From Modestobacter caceresii (GTDB lineage Bacteria; Actinomycetota; Actinomycetes; Mycobacteriales; Geodermatophilaceae), in the NCBI RefSeq assembly GCF_000761485.1, contig NZ_JPMX01000042.1, forward strand, positions 25,230-89,229: DNA of 64,000 nt, read 5' to 3'. This document shows positions 35,327 to 43,427 of the stretch, piece after piece; the stretch's first letter is position 1, and each line of letters starts with the position of its first letter. Made by a program: the position numbers and the translations under genes. The notes beneath the pieces are model-generated. The model made no database searches. It had not been told where the DNA came from and worked only from the letters and a program-made list of their open reading frames with translations.

Positions 35327-36358
35327 TCAGCGACCGACGAGGGTGCCCACCCGCTCGATGAGCGCGGCGACGGTGCCGTCCGACGCCTCTGCTGTTTCCG
35401 GAGGCGGCGGGGTCGTCGCGGTCGGTGCCGGCTCCGAGGGCTGCGGCGCGACCGTCGCTCCCGGCGCACCGGTGGACGGCTGGGTGGGGCTCGGTGGCGG
35501 CGCGTCCTGGGTCAGGAAGGACTGGACGGGCGGCTCGTCGGTCGACGGGGCGTCGGTGGTCTCCGGAGCCGGCTGGCTGCTCGTCGCGGGCGTGCTGTCG
35601 TCCGCCGGCGTCGCCCCGGTCGGCTTCGCGTCGGTCGGCTTCGCGTCGGTCGGCTTGGCGTCGGTCGGCTTGGCGTCGGTCGGCACAGGTGTCACCGGGC
35701 GGGTGCCAGGCGGCGTCGGCTCCCCGTTCCCGGTGGGCGAGCCGGCGGACGCGCTGCTGGTGGTGGTCGGACCAGGGGCCGGTCGGCCGGCGCTGTCGGG
35801 GCCTGGCGCAGCACCGGGCCGGGTGGCCGCGGCGTTCGCCGGGGCTGGAGCCGTGCCGTCGGGCTCCGCTGCCCGCGCGCCGGGGCCGTCAGGAGCGGGC
35901 GGCACCACGGCCGGGCTGGGCGAGGCCGCGCCGGCCAGGACGCCGCCGGCGGTGAGCGCCGCCAGTGTGTCGTCGGCCTGGTCGGGGTGGGCGGCGATCT
36001 CGGCGGCGACCGCGTCGTGCATGCCGAGTGCGGTGGTGGACCGGGCGAGCACCGGCGTCGCGGTGATCAGCAACAGGGTGGCGCCGGCGAGGACCCGCTG
36101 CGGTGTCCGGCTGCGCCGGCGGCGGGCATCGGGGTGCGAGCTCGGCGCCTCGTCCGCCGCGTGCCGGCGGCGCACCGGCCGCAGCGGCTCCGGGATCGGC
36201 AGCGCGGGCTCGGTCGTCCCAGGCGGCGGTGCGGGCTCGGCCGCCCGGGGCGGCGGTGCGGTGACCACCCGGTGCCGGCCGGTCTCGGGGGGCGCCGGTG
36301 GCACCTGGACCCGGCGGTGCCGGCCGGAGGTCTCCGGGTCTGGTCGATCGGTCTGCAC
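35327..36358 (-). CDS. Membrane protein with KPTDA-repeat stalk, paralogue of the 32878-34311 product
   Basis: 343 residues. An N-terminal cytoplasmic-type segment of about 88 residues, Pro and Arg rich, leads to one membrane helix (VLAGATLLLITATPVLARS) and then TTALGMHDAVAAEIAAHPDQADDTLAAL, which mirrors the equivalent block in the 32878 product. The remaining part is Pro/Ala/Thr-rich with four KPTDA repeats and ends with a short helix (VAALIERVGTLVGR). No enzymatic motif. ATG start. Function unknown; perhaps a wall-spanning signalling or anchoring protein. Confidence 0.65.
   Translation of the reverse strand: MQTDRPDPETSGRHRRVQVPPAPPETGRHRVVTAPPPRAAEPAPPPGTTEPALPIPEPLRPVRRRHAADEAPSSHPDARRRRSRTPQRVLAGATLLLITATPVLARSTTALGMHDAVAAEIAAHPDQADDTLAALTAGGVLAGAASPSPAVVPPAPDGPGARAAEPDGTAPAPANAAATRPGAAPGPDSAGRPAPGPTTTSSASAGSPTGNGEPTPPGTRPVTPVPTDAKPTDAKPTDAKPTDAKPTGATPADDSTPATSSQPAPETTDAPSTDEPPVQSFLTQDAPPPSPTQPSTGAPGATVAPQPSEPAPTATTPPPPETAEASDGTVAALIERVGTLVGR
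35619..35693 (-). repeat. 15-bp tandem repeats encoding KPTDA
   Basis: Four to five copies of a GTCGGCTTCGCGTCG-type unit (plus-strand reading), with C/G variation, inside the stalk protein gene. Copy number likely varies between strains. Confidence 0.8.
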
Positions 36359-36796
36359 GTCCTGCGTTCCCCCCTCGCGCGCCGGCAGGAGCCGACGGCA
36401 GCAAGGTAGTTGTCGTGGCAGCCTGTGCCTAGACGACTACGGCGTGTCCGCATCGACACGCTGAGCGGGGTGGAGTCGACGCCAGCGGCTCGCAGCGTCT
36501 GCGCCCGAGGTCCCCGACAGCCCGCCCGCAGTGACTCAATTCACCCGCTACCAGATGGATCGGGTATCGGGAAATGCCGCGTGTGTCCTTGCAGTCAGTA
36601 TTGGCCGACTGACTGCGCGTACTCGGAAATGGTCAGTACACCAAGACCCGTGGAACTTCCATTCTCTCGGGGTGCCGCTATTGCTACGACTTCGTTACCT
36701 TCACCCTGGCCGGTCGGACAGAGCAGTCGTCGGTCCGTCCAAGACATGGCTACGAGGTGCGCTTCCCGTGGCGCCGACCTCCCGGGGGTGCACTGC
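36359..36796. other. 438-nt divergent intergenic region, A+T-richer, upstream of the EPS initiating enzyme
   Basis: No convincing gene. It is clearly less G+C-rich than the flanks, holds a 24-bp palindrome at 36592-36615 and a further GTCAGTA copy at 36632-36638, and serves as promoter region for both the minus-strand stalk gene and the plus-strand phosphotransferase. Confidence 0.65.
36592..36615. promoter_or_regulatory. 24-bp palindrome, likely operator
   Basis: CAGTCAGT-N8-ACTGACTG with perfect 8-nt arms, about 180 nt upstream of the phosphotransferase ATG. A direct GTCAGTA repeat occurs 38 nt further on. Confidence 0.5.
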
Positions 36797-38335
36797 ATGA
36801 GCATGATCGACGAGCGGAACAGCGCCGTCCGTCCTCGACGGGGCACGGCGTCCAAGCACCGGGCGCAGGAGCCGCGGCGCCGCACGTTCGCACGCTCCTG
36901 GCTGCGCGGTGAGGGCACCGTGGCCCGCCGGGCCTGGCGTGCCCAGTACGTGCGTCGCATCGCCTTCGGGGACGCGGCAGCGGCCGGCGCCGCCGCCACC
37001 GTCGGTTACCTGACCCGCTTCGGCCCCGCGGGGATGTCCGCGGGCCAGCAGGCGTCGGTCTGGATGGCCACGATCCTCCCCGTGGCGTGGGTGACCCTGA
37101 TGCTCGTCAGCCGCAGCTACGAGGAGCGCTTCCTGTGGGTGGGCCCGGAGGAGTTCCGCCGGGTCTTCTCCGCCGCCGTCCTGCTGCTCGCCCTGGTCGG
37201 CACCGTCTCCTGGGCCTTCAAGCTCGAGATCGCCCGGGGCTTCATCGTGGTCGCCCTGCCCCTGGCCACCGGTCTCTCGCTGCTGCAGCGTTACCTGCAG
37301 CGGCAGTGGGTGCACCGCCGTCGCGCCGAGGGGCGCTTCCTGCAGACGGCGATCCTCGTCGGTCACCGCAGCGGGGTCACCGCGCTGCACGCGCAGATCG
37401 ACCGTGAGGCCTACCACGGCTACCGGGTGATCGGCTGCTGCCTCCCGGCCGGCCCGCAGGGGGAGTCCCCGCAGGCCTTCGACGGGCTGCCGGTGCTGGG
37501 CACCCTCAACGAGGTGGTCGACGTCGTCCACGCCTACGAGGTCGACACCGTCGCGGTGCTGCCCTCTCCGGAGCTGGACGGTCCGGCGCTGCGCCGGCTG
37601 GGCTGGGACCTGGAGAAGACCCGCGCCGAGCTGCTGCTGGCTCCTGCGGTCACCGAGATCGCCGGCCCCCGCGTGCGCATCCGCCCGGTGTGCGGGCTGC
37701 CGCTGCTGCACATGGAGCGGCCCGAGCTGCGTGGCGTCCGCCGGCTCACCAAGGAGTCCTTCGACCGCACGGCCGCGACGGTGGGGATCCTGCTCATCCT
37801 GCCGGTGCTCGCCGCCCTGGCCCTGGCCGTCGGGCTCACCAGCCGTGGCGGGGTGTTCTACCGGCAGGAGCGCGTCGGCCGGGACGGGCAGACCTTCGGG
37901 ATGCTGAAGTTCCGCACCATGGTCGCCGGCGCCGACCGGATGGTGCCCGACCTGGCCGAGCAGAGCGACGGCAACGGCGTCCTGTTCAAGATGAAGGGCG
38001 ACCCGCGGGTCACCCCGATCGGCCGGGTGCTGCGCCGCTACTCCCTCGACGAGCTGCCGCAGCTGCTGAACGTGCTGCGCGGTGAGATGTCGCTGGTCGG
38101 GCCGCGCCCGCCGCTGCCCACCGAGGTCGAGCGCTACGGCTTCGACATGCACCGCCGCTTCCTGGTCAAGCCCGGGATCACCGGGCTGTGGCAGGTCAGT
38201 GGCCGCTCCGACCTCTCCTGGGACGACTCGGTGCGCATCGACGTCCGGTACGTGGAGAACTGGTCCTTGGCCTTCGACTTCATGATCCTGTGGAAGACCG
38301 TGGGTGCGGTCTTCCGCGGCTCCGGCGCCTACTGA
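36797..38335 (+). CDS. Exopolysaccharide initiating polyprenyl-phosphate glycosyl-1-phosphate transferase (WbaP/CpsE-like)
   Basis: 512 residues. Four or five N-terminal helices (about 55-175), a cytoplasmic Rossmann-like domain (180-310), one more helix (FDRTAATVGILLILPVLAALALAVGLTS), and the catalytic sugar-transferase domain: FYRQERVGRDGQTFGMLKFRTM, RVTPIGRVLRRYSLDELPQLLNVL, MSLVGPRPPLPTEVERY and KPGITGLWQVSGRSD. It attaches the first sugar phosphate to undecaprenyl phosphate and so starts the repeat unit of a Wzy-type polymer. ATG chosen because the protein upstream of it looks non-coding. Confidence 0.92.
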   Translation: MSMIDERNSAVRPRRGTASKHRAQEPRRRTFARSWLRGEGTVARRAWRAQYVRRIAFGDAAAAGAAATVGYLTRFGPAGMSAGQQASVWMATILPVAWVTLMLVSRSYEERFLWVGPEEFRRVFSAAVLLLALVGTVSWAFKLEIARGFIVVALPLATGLSLLQRYLQRQWVHRRRAEGRFLQTAILVGHRSGVTALHAQIDREAYHGYRVIGCCLPAGPQGESPQAFDGLPVLGTLNEVVDVVHAYEVDTVAVLPSPELDGPALRRLGWDLEKTRAELLLAPAVTEIAGPRVRIRPVCGLPLLHMERPELRGVRRLTKESFDRTAATVGILLILPVLAALALAVGLTSRGGVFYRQERVGRDGQTFGMLKFRTMVAGADRMVPDLAEQSDGNGVLFKMKGDPRVTPIGRVLRRYSLDELPQLLNVLRGEMSLVGPRPPLPTEVERYGFDMHRRFLVKPGITGLWQVSGRSDLSWDDSVRIDVRYVENWSLAFDFMILWKTVGAVFRGSGAY

Positions 38336-38350
38336 CCGACCGCCGCCGAC

Positions 38351-38393
38351 CGGGGTGGGCCTGGGCTGCGCATGCAGCCCCGGGCCCACCCCG
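38351..38393 (+). terminator. Hairpin terminator after the phosphotransferase gene
   Basis: CGGGGTGGGCCTGGGCTGCG pairs with GCAGCCCCGGGCCCACCCCG with small bulges, 15 nt after the stop. Confidence 0.75.
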
Positions 38394-38470
38394 ACGTCGT
38401 TCCGGCGCCGGTGTCAGTGGGCCGTGCACCCCTGACGCGCACCCCTGACGCCCGGTGACGGCCCGACACG

Positions 38471-38510
38471 ACGGAGGCGGGGCGCTGGTCTGCCAGCGCC
38501 CCGCCTCCGT
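38471..38510 (-). terminator. Hairpin terminator for the tyrosinase operon
   Basis: Perfect 18-bp stem ACGGAGGCGGGGCGCTGG with a TCTG loop, 22 nt past the minus-strand stop at 38533. Confidence 0.85.
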
Positions 38511-38532
38511 CCTGCCGTCCGTGTCGGACGCG

Positions 38533-38856
38533 TCAGATGATCAGCAGCCCGGCGTCCTCGGCCTGGATGACGGCCTCGACGAGCTTCCGCGGTGACTTGT
38601 ACGTACCGAAGGGGAGCAGGTGGGTCGCGTACCCGTCGAGCATCCGCTCGATGTGCACACCGTGCCGACCGTTGATGACGGCGTGCGCGCTGTTGCCGAT
38701 CTTCTGGATGGCCACCGCGCGCCCCCGGGACGTGAAGCGCTCTTCCCCGGCCGCGGCCGCACTCGGCACGTCGCCGAACGGAGGGGTGCCGGTCACGGCC
38801 ACCGCGGTGCCGGCCACGGCCACGGAGGCCCCGATCACGAAACGTCTGCGATCCAT
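38533..38856 (-). CDS. Tyrosinase cofactor / copper-chaperone-like protein with Tat signal (MelC1-like)
   Basis: 107 residues. A Tat signal (MDRRRFVIGASVAVAGTAVA) is followed by a short domain INGRHGVHIERMLDGYATHLLPFGTYKSPRKLVEAV resembling the C-terminal part of Streptomyces MelC1, which loads copper into tyrosinase and carries it through the Tat pore. It starts 14 nt after the tyrosinase stop. In Streptomyces the cofactor gene comes first; here it comes second. Confidence 0.8.
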   Translation of the reverse strand: MDRRRFVIGASVAVAGTAVAVTGTPPFGDVPSAAAAGEERFTSRGRAVAIQKIGNSAHAVINGRHGVHIERMLDGYATHLLPFGTYKSPRKLVEAVIQAEDAGLLII

Positions 38857-38870
38857 GTGCCTCGGTCCTC

Positions 38871-39755
38871 CTAGACGTAGTTGTAGTCGAGCCGGTTGAT
38901 GTCGAGGACGTCAGCCGGGGTCCGCGGGACGACCAGGCCCTGCATCGAGTCGTTGAGGTTGTGCCCGGTGGGACCGCCGGAGGTGGGCTGGTAGTTGTTC
39001 ACGCCCCGCATCCCCTGCCAGACCCACCAGAGCCGGTCCACGTTCGCGTGGGTCAGCCAGAAGACCGGGTCGTTCGGCGAGGTGCCGGCGAGCATGTCGC
39101 CGCCCACCCACCGGTGCACCAGGTTGTGCATGCGGGGGCCTCCGGACCAGCCCTCCATCCGGTTGCGGAAGGTCGCCACGCTGGCGTCCCAGGGGGACCT
39201 GTCGTAGGTGGTGTAGCGGTCGATTGCGTCGGTGACCTGTGCCGGGGTCGGCAGGCTGCTCGACCCGCGGGGGTCGCGACCAAGGAGCCGGATCAGGCCG
39301 GGCGTGGAGCGCGGGACGAGGGCGCCGGTGCTGTTGTTGACGATGAGCGCCACCCAGTGCGCGAACGGCCCGTTGAGCACCCGGTTGCCTCGGGCCGGGT
39401 CGCCGTCGCCGCCGATGCCCCCCGCGGTCCACAAGGGCGAGCGTCGCGGGTCGCCACCGTTGAGGGCCGTGTCGTTCTGCCACCGCCAGTAGGGCATGCC
39501 CTCGATCGACGGGTCGACGGCCTGCAGGGCGTTCTCGATGTCGAGCAGGGTCGCCCGGTGCCAGGGGAGGAAGGCGGGTGCGCGATGGGCGGCGTTGCGC
39601 GTGGAGCCCGGGGGGGTCGCGACGTTCATCGCGGCGACGTGGTTGCGGATGAACTGGTCGTAGGTGCCGTTGGCCTTGAGCACGTTGAAGGCCGAGGTCA
39701 GCCGCTGCACCTCGGTCGAGGACAGGCTCAGGATGTTCCGTCTCGTCCCGGTCAT
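38871..39755 (-). CDS. Tyrosinase (binuclear copper monophenol oxidase)
   Basis: 294 residues. Copper ligands are visible: CuA H39, H57 and H66 (AAHRAPAFLPWHRATLLDIE) and CuB H210, H214 and H236 (MHNLVHRWVGG and NDPVFWLTHANVDRLWW). It oxidises tyrosine-type phenols to quinones, the first step of melanin. There is no signal peptide, so it is probably exported together with the Tat-bearing partner at 38533-38856. ATG at 39755 is favoured by a GGAAGGGG site 10 nt upstream; GTG at 39764 is an alternative. TAG stop, so UAG also terminates here. Confidence 0.92.
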   Translation of the reverse strand: MTGTRRNILSLSSTEVQRLTSAFNVLKANGTYDQFIRNHVAAMNVATPPGSTRNAAHRAPAFLPWHRATLLDIENALQAVDPSIEGMPYWRWQNDTALNGGDPRRSPLWTAGGIGGDGDPARGNRVLNGPFAHWVALIVNNSTGALVPRSTPGLIRLLGRDPRGSSSLPTPAQVTDAIDRYTTYDRSPWDASVATFRNRMEGWSGGPRMHNLVHRWVGGDMLAGTSPNDPVFWLTHANVDRLWWVWQGMRGVNNYQPTSGGPTGHNLNDSMQGLVVPRTPADVLDINRLDYNYV

Positions 39756-40104
39756 CAGGAGCACACCCCTTCCCGGCGCGACGGGGGGGCGATCGGTGCC
39801 GCAGGGCCTCGTTCCAGCATGTCCGACCCTTCGAGAACAGTTGGTGACGTACGACAGAGGTAATCGAACCGTCGGGAATCCGCAGCTGGAAGGCGCGAAC
39901 TCGAAGGTCGATCACTCGTAATCTCGTCGACACCATAGCCACATCTCTCGCGGATATGGAATGAGCGAGCTGTCACTTCTCCCCGTGATCAGGGGGTCAC
40001 CATGAGCATTCCCAAATGTCACTCATCGCGTGCATTCGGTGACTCATTCAGTGCATGTCGGAGCGGGCGCTACTCGTACGGTGACTGTCCGGTGACCGAC
40101 AGGC
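39756..40104. other. 349-nt intergenic region upstream of tyrosinase
   Basis: Relatively A+T-rich with no convincing gene. It should hold the tyrosinase promoter and the 3' end signals of the minus-strand glycosyltransferase. Two direct repeats lie at 40021-40056. Confidence 0.6.
40021..40056. promoter_or_regulatory. Two direct repeats ACTCAT-N4-TGCAT with 21-bp period
   Basis: ACTCAT at 40021 and 40042, each followed after four bases by TGCAT. The 21-bp period is two DNA turns, as in sites bound by regulators on one face. They are about 270 nt upstream of tyrosinase. Confidence 0.4.
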
Positions 40105-41154
40105 TCAGTCGGCCCGCGCGGCGCCGGAGGTGGGGCGACGGCGGTCGGCGAGCGCGGCGAGCCACAGGTCCTCGACCCGCGGGAACACCGCGTCGGCGCT
40201 GAAGCGCTCCTCGAAGGCCTGCAGGGCCGACTCGGCCAACCGGGACCGGCGCTCCGGGTCGCTGAGGACCGACTGCAGGGCGGCCCGGAAGGCCTCCACG
40301 TCCCCGGGCGGGACGACGATGCCGTGCTCGTCCCCCAGGACCGCGGCGATGCCCCCCACGTCGGTGGAGACCACGCAGTTGCCGCGGGCCATCGCCTCCA
40401 GGATGAACATCGGCATCGCCTCGTCCCGGGACGGGAGCACCGCGATGCGGGACCGGTCCAGCAGCGCCATGAGCTCCTCGTGCGCCAGCGAACCGGCCAT
40501 CGTGAGCCCCTCGACGTCCGCACGCACGAGCGCGGCGTCCTGGACGGGGCCGGCCACGACGAGCTCCCAGCCCGGGGCGTCGATCCGGGCCCACGCCTCC
40601 TGCAGCACGTCGATGCCCTTGCGGTGCGACACGACGCCGCCGAAGACCACCAGGTCCTCCTTCGCCACGGGCGCGCTGGAGGGGATCGCGTTCGGGATCA
40701 GCACCACCCGCTCGGCCGGCACGAAGCGGGCCGCCACCTCCGAGGACTCGGCCGACAGGCTGATCACCCGGTCGGCGCCACGCAGCGCCCACCCGGTGAG
40801 CCGCGGGTGCGCGGCGGCGAAGGCGGCGAACGAGCTGCCGTGCAGGTGTGCCACCGTGGCGATCCCGCGGCGGTGCGCCACCCGCATCAGCGCGCCCTCG
40901 CGGACGAAGGACCCGCGCTCGGACAGGTGCGCCACCACGACCGAGGACCGCCGGGGCAGCCGCAGCACCCTGCCCAGCGCACCGGTGCCCTTCACCAGGG
41001 CGGCCCGCAGGTCGTGCGGGTCCCCCCGGGAGGTGATCACCGCGACGTCCACCCGCGGGAAGGGCCACGCCAGGTAGCCGTTCATGACCTGCGTCATCCC
41101 ACCCGGGATGTCCCCCACGCGGCCCAGGTGGTGCACGGTCGGCCGGGTCGTCAC
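40105..41154 (-). CDS. GT4-family glycosyltransferase
   Basis: 349 residues in a GT-B layout: an N-terminal acceptor domain with DIPGGMTQVMNGYLAW and HLHGSSFAAFA, and a C-terminal nucleotide-sugar domain with PNAIPS, VVFGGVVSHRKGIDVLQEAW, and PSRDEAMPMFILEAMARGNCVV containing the family E-x7-E type motif. A cytoplasmic retaining transferase for the EPS repeat unit. GTG start 5 nt after the stop of the gene upstream; last gene of the minus-strand set that begins at 45235. Confidence 0.9.
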   Translation of the reverse strand: MTTRPTVHHLGRVGDIPGGMTQVMNGYLAWPFPRVDVAVITSRGDPHDLRAALVKGTGALGRVLRLPRRSSVVVAHLSERGSFVREGALMRVAHRRGIATVAHLHGSSFAAFAAAHPRLTGWALRGADRVISLSAESSEVAARFVPAERVVLIPNAIPSSAPVAKEDLVVFGGVVSHRKGIDVLQEAWARIDAPGWELVVAGPVQDAALVRADVEGLTMAGSLAHEELMALLDRSRIAVLPSRDEAMPMFILEAMARGNCVVSTDVGGIAAVLGDEHGIVVPPGDVEAFRAALQSVLSDPERRSRLAESALQAFEERFSADAVFPRVEDLWLAALADRRRPTSGAARAD

Positions 41155-41159
41155 CGCGA

Positions 41160-42281
41160 TCAGCCCGCGACCGGCTCGGTGGTGGCCGGGGCCGATGGGG
41201 AGCGCCCCGACAGCACCTGCTGGATGTCGTCGCGGTGCCCGCGCAGCCGCCGGCGCGCCTCCAGGAGGGCGCCGAACAGCTCGGCCCGCCGTCCGGCGAG
41301 GGTCTCCAGCCGGGCCACCAGCTCGTCGGCGGAGTCGGTGGCCGCCGACACGGTCACCCCCGGGATGCCGATGGTGGTGAAGTGCCGGTCCACCTTGTCG
41401 GAGTCCCCGACCGGTGAGCCGACCGGCACCGCGCCCTCGGTGAACGCGGCGATGACCACGTGCAGCCGGTCCGACAGCGCGATCGCGGTGCGGGAGTACA
41501 GCTCCCGCAGCCGGCGCTCCTGCTCGTCGTGACCGGTGGGGCCGTCCCAGCCGAGCGTCTGGCCGCCCAGGTCCGCCGCCAGTCGCTGGGTGCGCTCCTC
41601 GTCGGTCCACACCTGGGTGACCGCCCAGATCTCCAGGTCGTGCGCCGCGGCGTACGCCCGGACGCCGTCCAGCCAGGCCTGACTCGGGTAGGGGCGGGCC
41701 GGGTCCTCGCCGCGCATCGACACCACGAGCGCGTTGCGCTCGGGGGCGGGGGAGGCGAACCGCGCGACGGCGGCGTCGTCGGCCCCCTCGCCGAAGGCGA
41801 GGTCCGGCATGACCGCGCCGGTGCCCATGTAGCGGCCGGTCGCGTCGTCACGCCACAGGGTCCGGTCCGACAGGGCGATGGACGGGCGCATCAGGGCACG
41901 GGGCACGGCTGCGTAGTTGCGCGTGCCGACCCCGGCCCGGACGGCGGCGCCGCCCCGCAGCTTCAGCGTCAGCAGCAGGGGCAGCAGGGAGAGGTGCTCC
42001 TTCATGCCCACGAGGGTCAGCTGGATCTCCCCGGGCTTGAAGACGTAGGCGGCCCGGCCCCGCGCGGCCGAGGTCAGGGCGACCCGGTACCAGGCCCGCA
42101 GTGACCGGTAGACGTGGTCGCCCGGCCGGAGCCCGAGGCCCTCGTCGTAGCCGGCAGGGGAGGCCCCCACGTAGACGTGCAGCTCGCCCACCGGACGCAC
42201 CCAGTCGAGGAGCTGCCGGCGCAGGATGATGTCCCCCACGTTCTCGTACTGGCCGCGGCCGATCGCGAAGACCTTCGTCAT
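41160..42281 (-). CDS. Polysaccharide pyruvyl transferase family protein
   Basis: 373 residues. GQYENVGDIILRRQLLDWV at the N-terminus and DRLHVVIAAFTEGAVPVGSP in the C-terminal half are the typical NxGDxxL and SxRLH blocks of this GT-B-like family, which attaches pyruvate ketals to polysaccharides. ATG preceded by GAAAGG. A second family member is at 49256-50509. Confidence 0.88.
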   Translation of the reverse strand: MTKVFAIGRGQYENVGDIILRRQLLDWVRPVGELHVYVGASPAGYDEGLGLRPGDHVYRSLRAWYRVALTSAARGRAAYVFKPGEIQLTLVGMKEHLSLLPLLLTLKLRGGAAVRAGVGTRNYAAVPRALMRPSIALSDRTLWRDDATGRYMGTGAVMPDLAFGEGADDAAVARFASPAPERNALVVSMRGEDPARPYPSQAWLDGVRAYAAAHDLEIWAVTQVWTDEERTQRLAADLGGQTLGWDGPTGHDEQERRLRELYSRTAIALSDRLHVVIAAFTEGAVPVGSPVGDSDKVDRHFTTIGIPGVTVSAATDSADELVARLETLAGRRAELFGALLEARRRLRGHRDDIQQVLSGRSPSAPATTEPVAG

Positions 42282-42437
42282 GCGGGCGCCTTTCGGTGAC
42301 GGTGGCGGCGGTGGCGTCGTCGGCACCTCAGGACACGCAGGTCCGCAGATGGCCTCGACGGGACCCTAGGGGGGCGCAGGTCGGGCGGCCCACGGAGCCG
42401 TCGAACGGTAACGCACCGTTCACCCCCGCCCGGCTGC

Positions 42438-43409
42438 TCACCGGTTGGCGACGGCCAGGAGCCGGCGGTAGGCGGAGAGGGACACCTTCGCCGAGATCGC
42501 CAGCGCCAGCCGCTTGGCGTCCCGCCGGCGGGCCAGGAGCACCAGTTCCCGTACCCCCAGCCGACGGCGCAGCCGGCGGACGTGCTGCGCGCTCTCCGCG
42601 GGGCTGTAGGAGCCGAGGACGGCGTCCTTGAGCCCGGAGAGGGTGAGGTAGCGGGTCACGAAGTAGCGGTACTCGGCCGTCCCGATCGCCGTCGGGTCCA
42701 CCCGCCGGGCGGCGCCCTCGACGGCGGCGGCGATGAGCTCGAGGGACTCCACGCGCCGGGACCGGGTGGTGATGATCGAGGCGCTGCGCACCCGGTACTC
42801 GTAGACGGTCACCGGCAGGAAGCCCACCCAGCGGGCCCCGGCCACCGCCTGGGCGACCATGGCGAGGTCGGACTGCACCCGGGCGGGGGTGAAGTCGATG
42901 CTGCCCAGCAGCTCCCGGCGGAACAGCTTGTTCCACAGGTGCCCGGTGATGCGGCCGGTCAGGAAGAGGCTGAACGCCTCGTGGCCCGGGACGGGTGGGC
43001 CGGCCGGCGGCTCCTTGCTGGTGGGTGCCTTGCCGGACTCGAAGGTGGCGAGAGCACCGGCCACGACCACGTCCGTGCCCGGGAACGCCGCGGCGGCAGC
43101 CAGCAGCTGGGCGGCGGCGTCGGGCGGCCAGCCGTCGTCGGAGTCCACGAACCAGATCCAGTCCGCGGTCGCCTCCTGCACCCCGCGCTCCCGAGCACGC
43201 GCGACCCCGCCGTTCTCCGGCAGGGGGACGAACCGGATCCGGTCGTCCCGGTCGGCCGCGGCCTGGGCGATCGCCCGCGAGCCGTCGGTGGAGCCGTCGT
43301 CGACGAGCACCAGCTCGACGTCGACCCCCTCCTGGCCCAGCACCCGGTCGATCGCGTCGGCGAGGTGGGCTGCGTCGTTGTAGACGGGCAGCACGACGCT
43401 GATCAGCAC
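42438..43409 (-). CDS. GT2-family glycosyltransferase
   Basis: 323 residues, GT-A fold. ISVVLPVYNDAAHLADAI at the start, LVLVDDGSTDGS near 35-46, and WIWFVDSDDGW (the DxD metal site) near 85-95. Inverting transferase acting at the cytoplasmic face on the lipid-linked repeat unit. GTG with GGAGGAAA upstream. Confidence 0.92.
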   Translation of the reverse strand: MLISVVLPVYNDAAHLADAIDRVLGQEGVDVELVLVDDGSTDGSRAIAQAAADRDDRIRFVPLPENGGVARARERGVQEATADWIWFVDSDDGWPPDAAAQLLAAAAAFPGTDVVVAGALATFESGKAPTSKEPPAGPPVPGHEAFSLFLTGRITGHLWNKLFRRELLGSIDFTPARVQSDLAMVAQAVAGARWVGFLPVTVYEYRVRSASIITTRSRRVESLELIAAAVEGAARRVDPTAIGTAEYRYFVTRYLTLSGLKDAVLGSYSPAESAQHVRRLRRRLGVRELVLLARRRDAKRLALAISAKVSLSAYRRLLAVANR

Positions 43410-43427
43410 GTTTCCTCCAGGAGGCGG

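Noticed and set aside
39756..39976. Small minus-strand ORF of 73 codons upstream of tyrosinase
   Set aside because: No domain or ribosome site, composition unlike neighbours, and it overlaps the expected promoter region.
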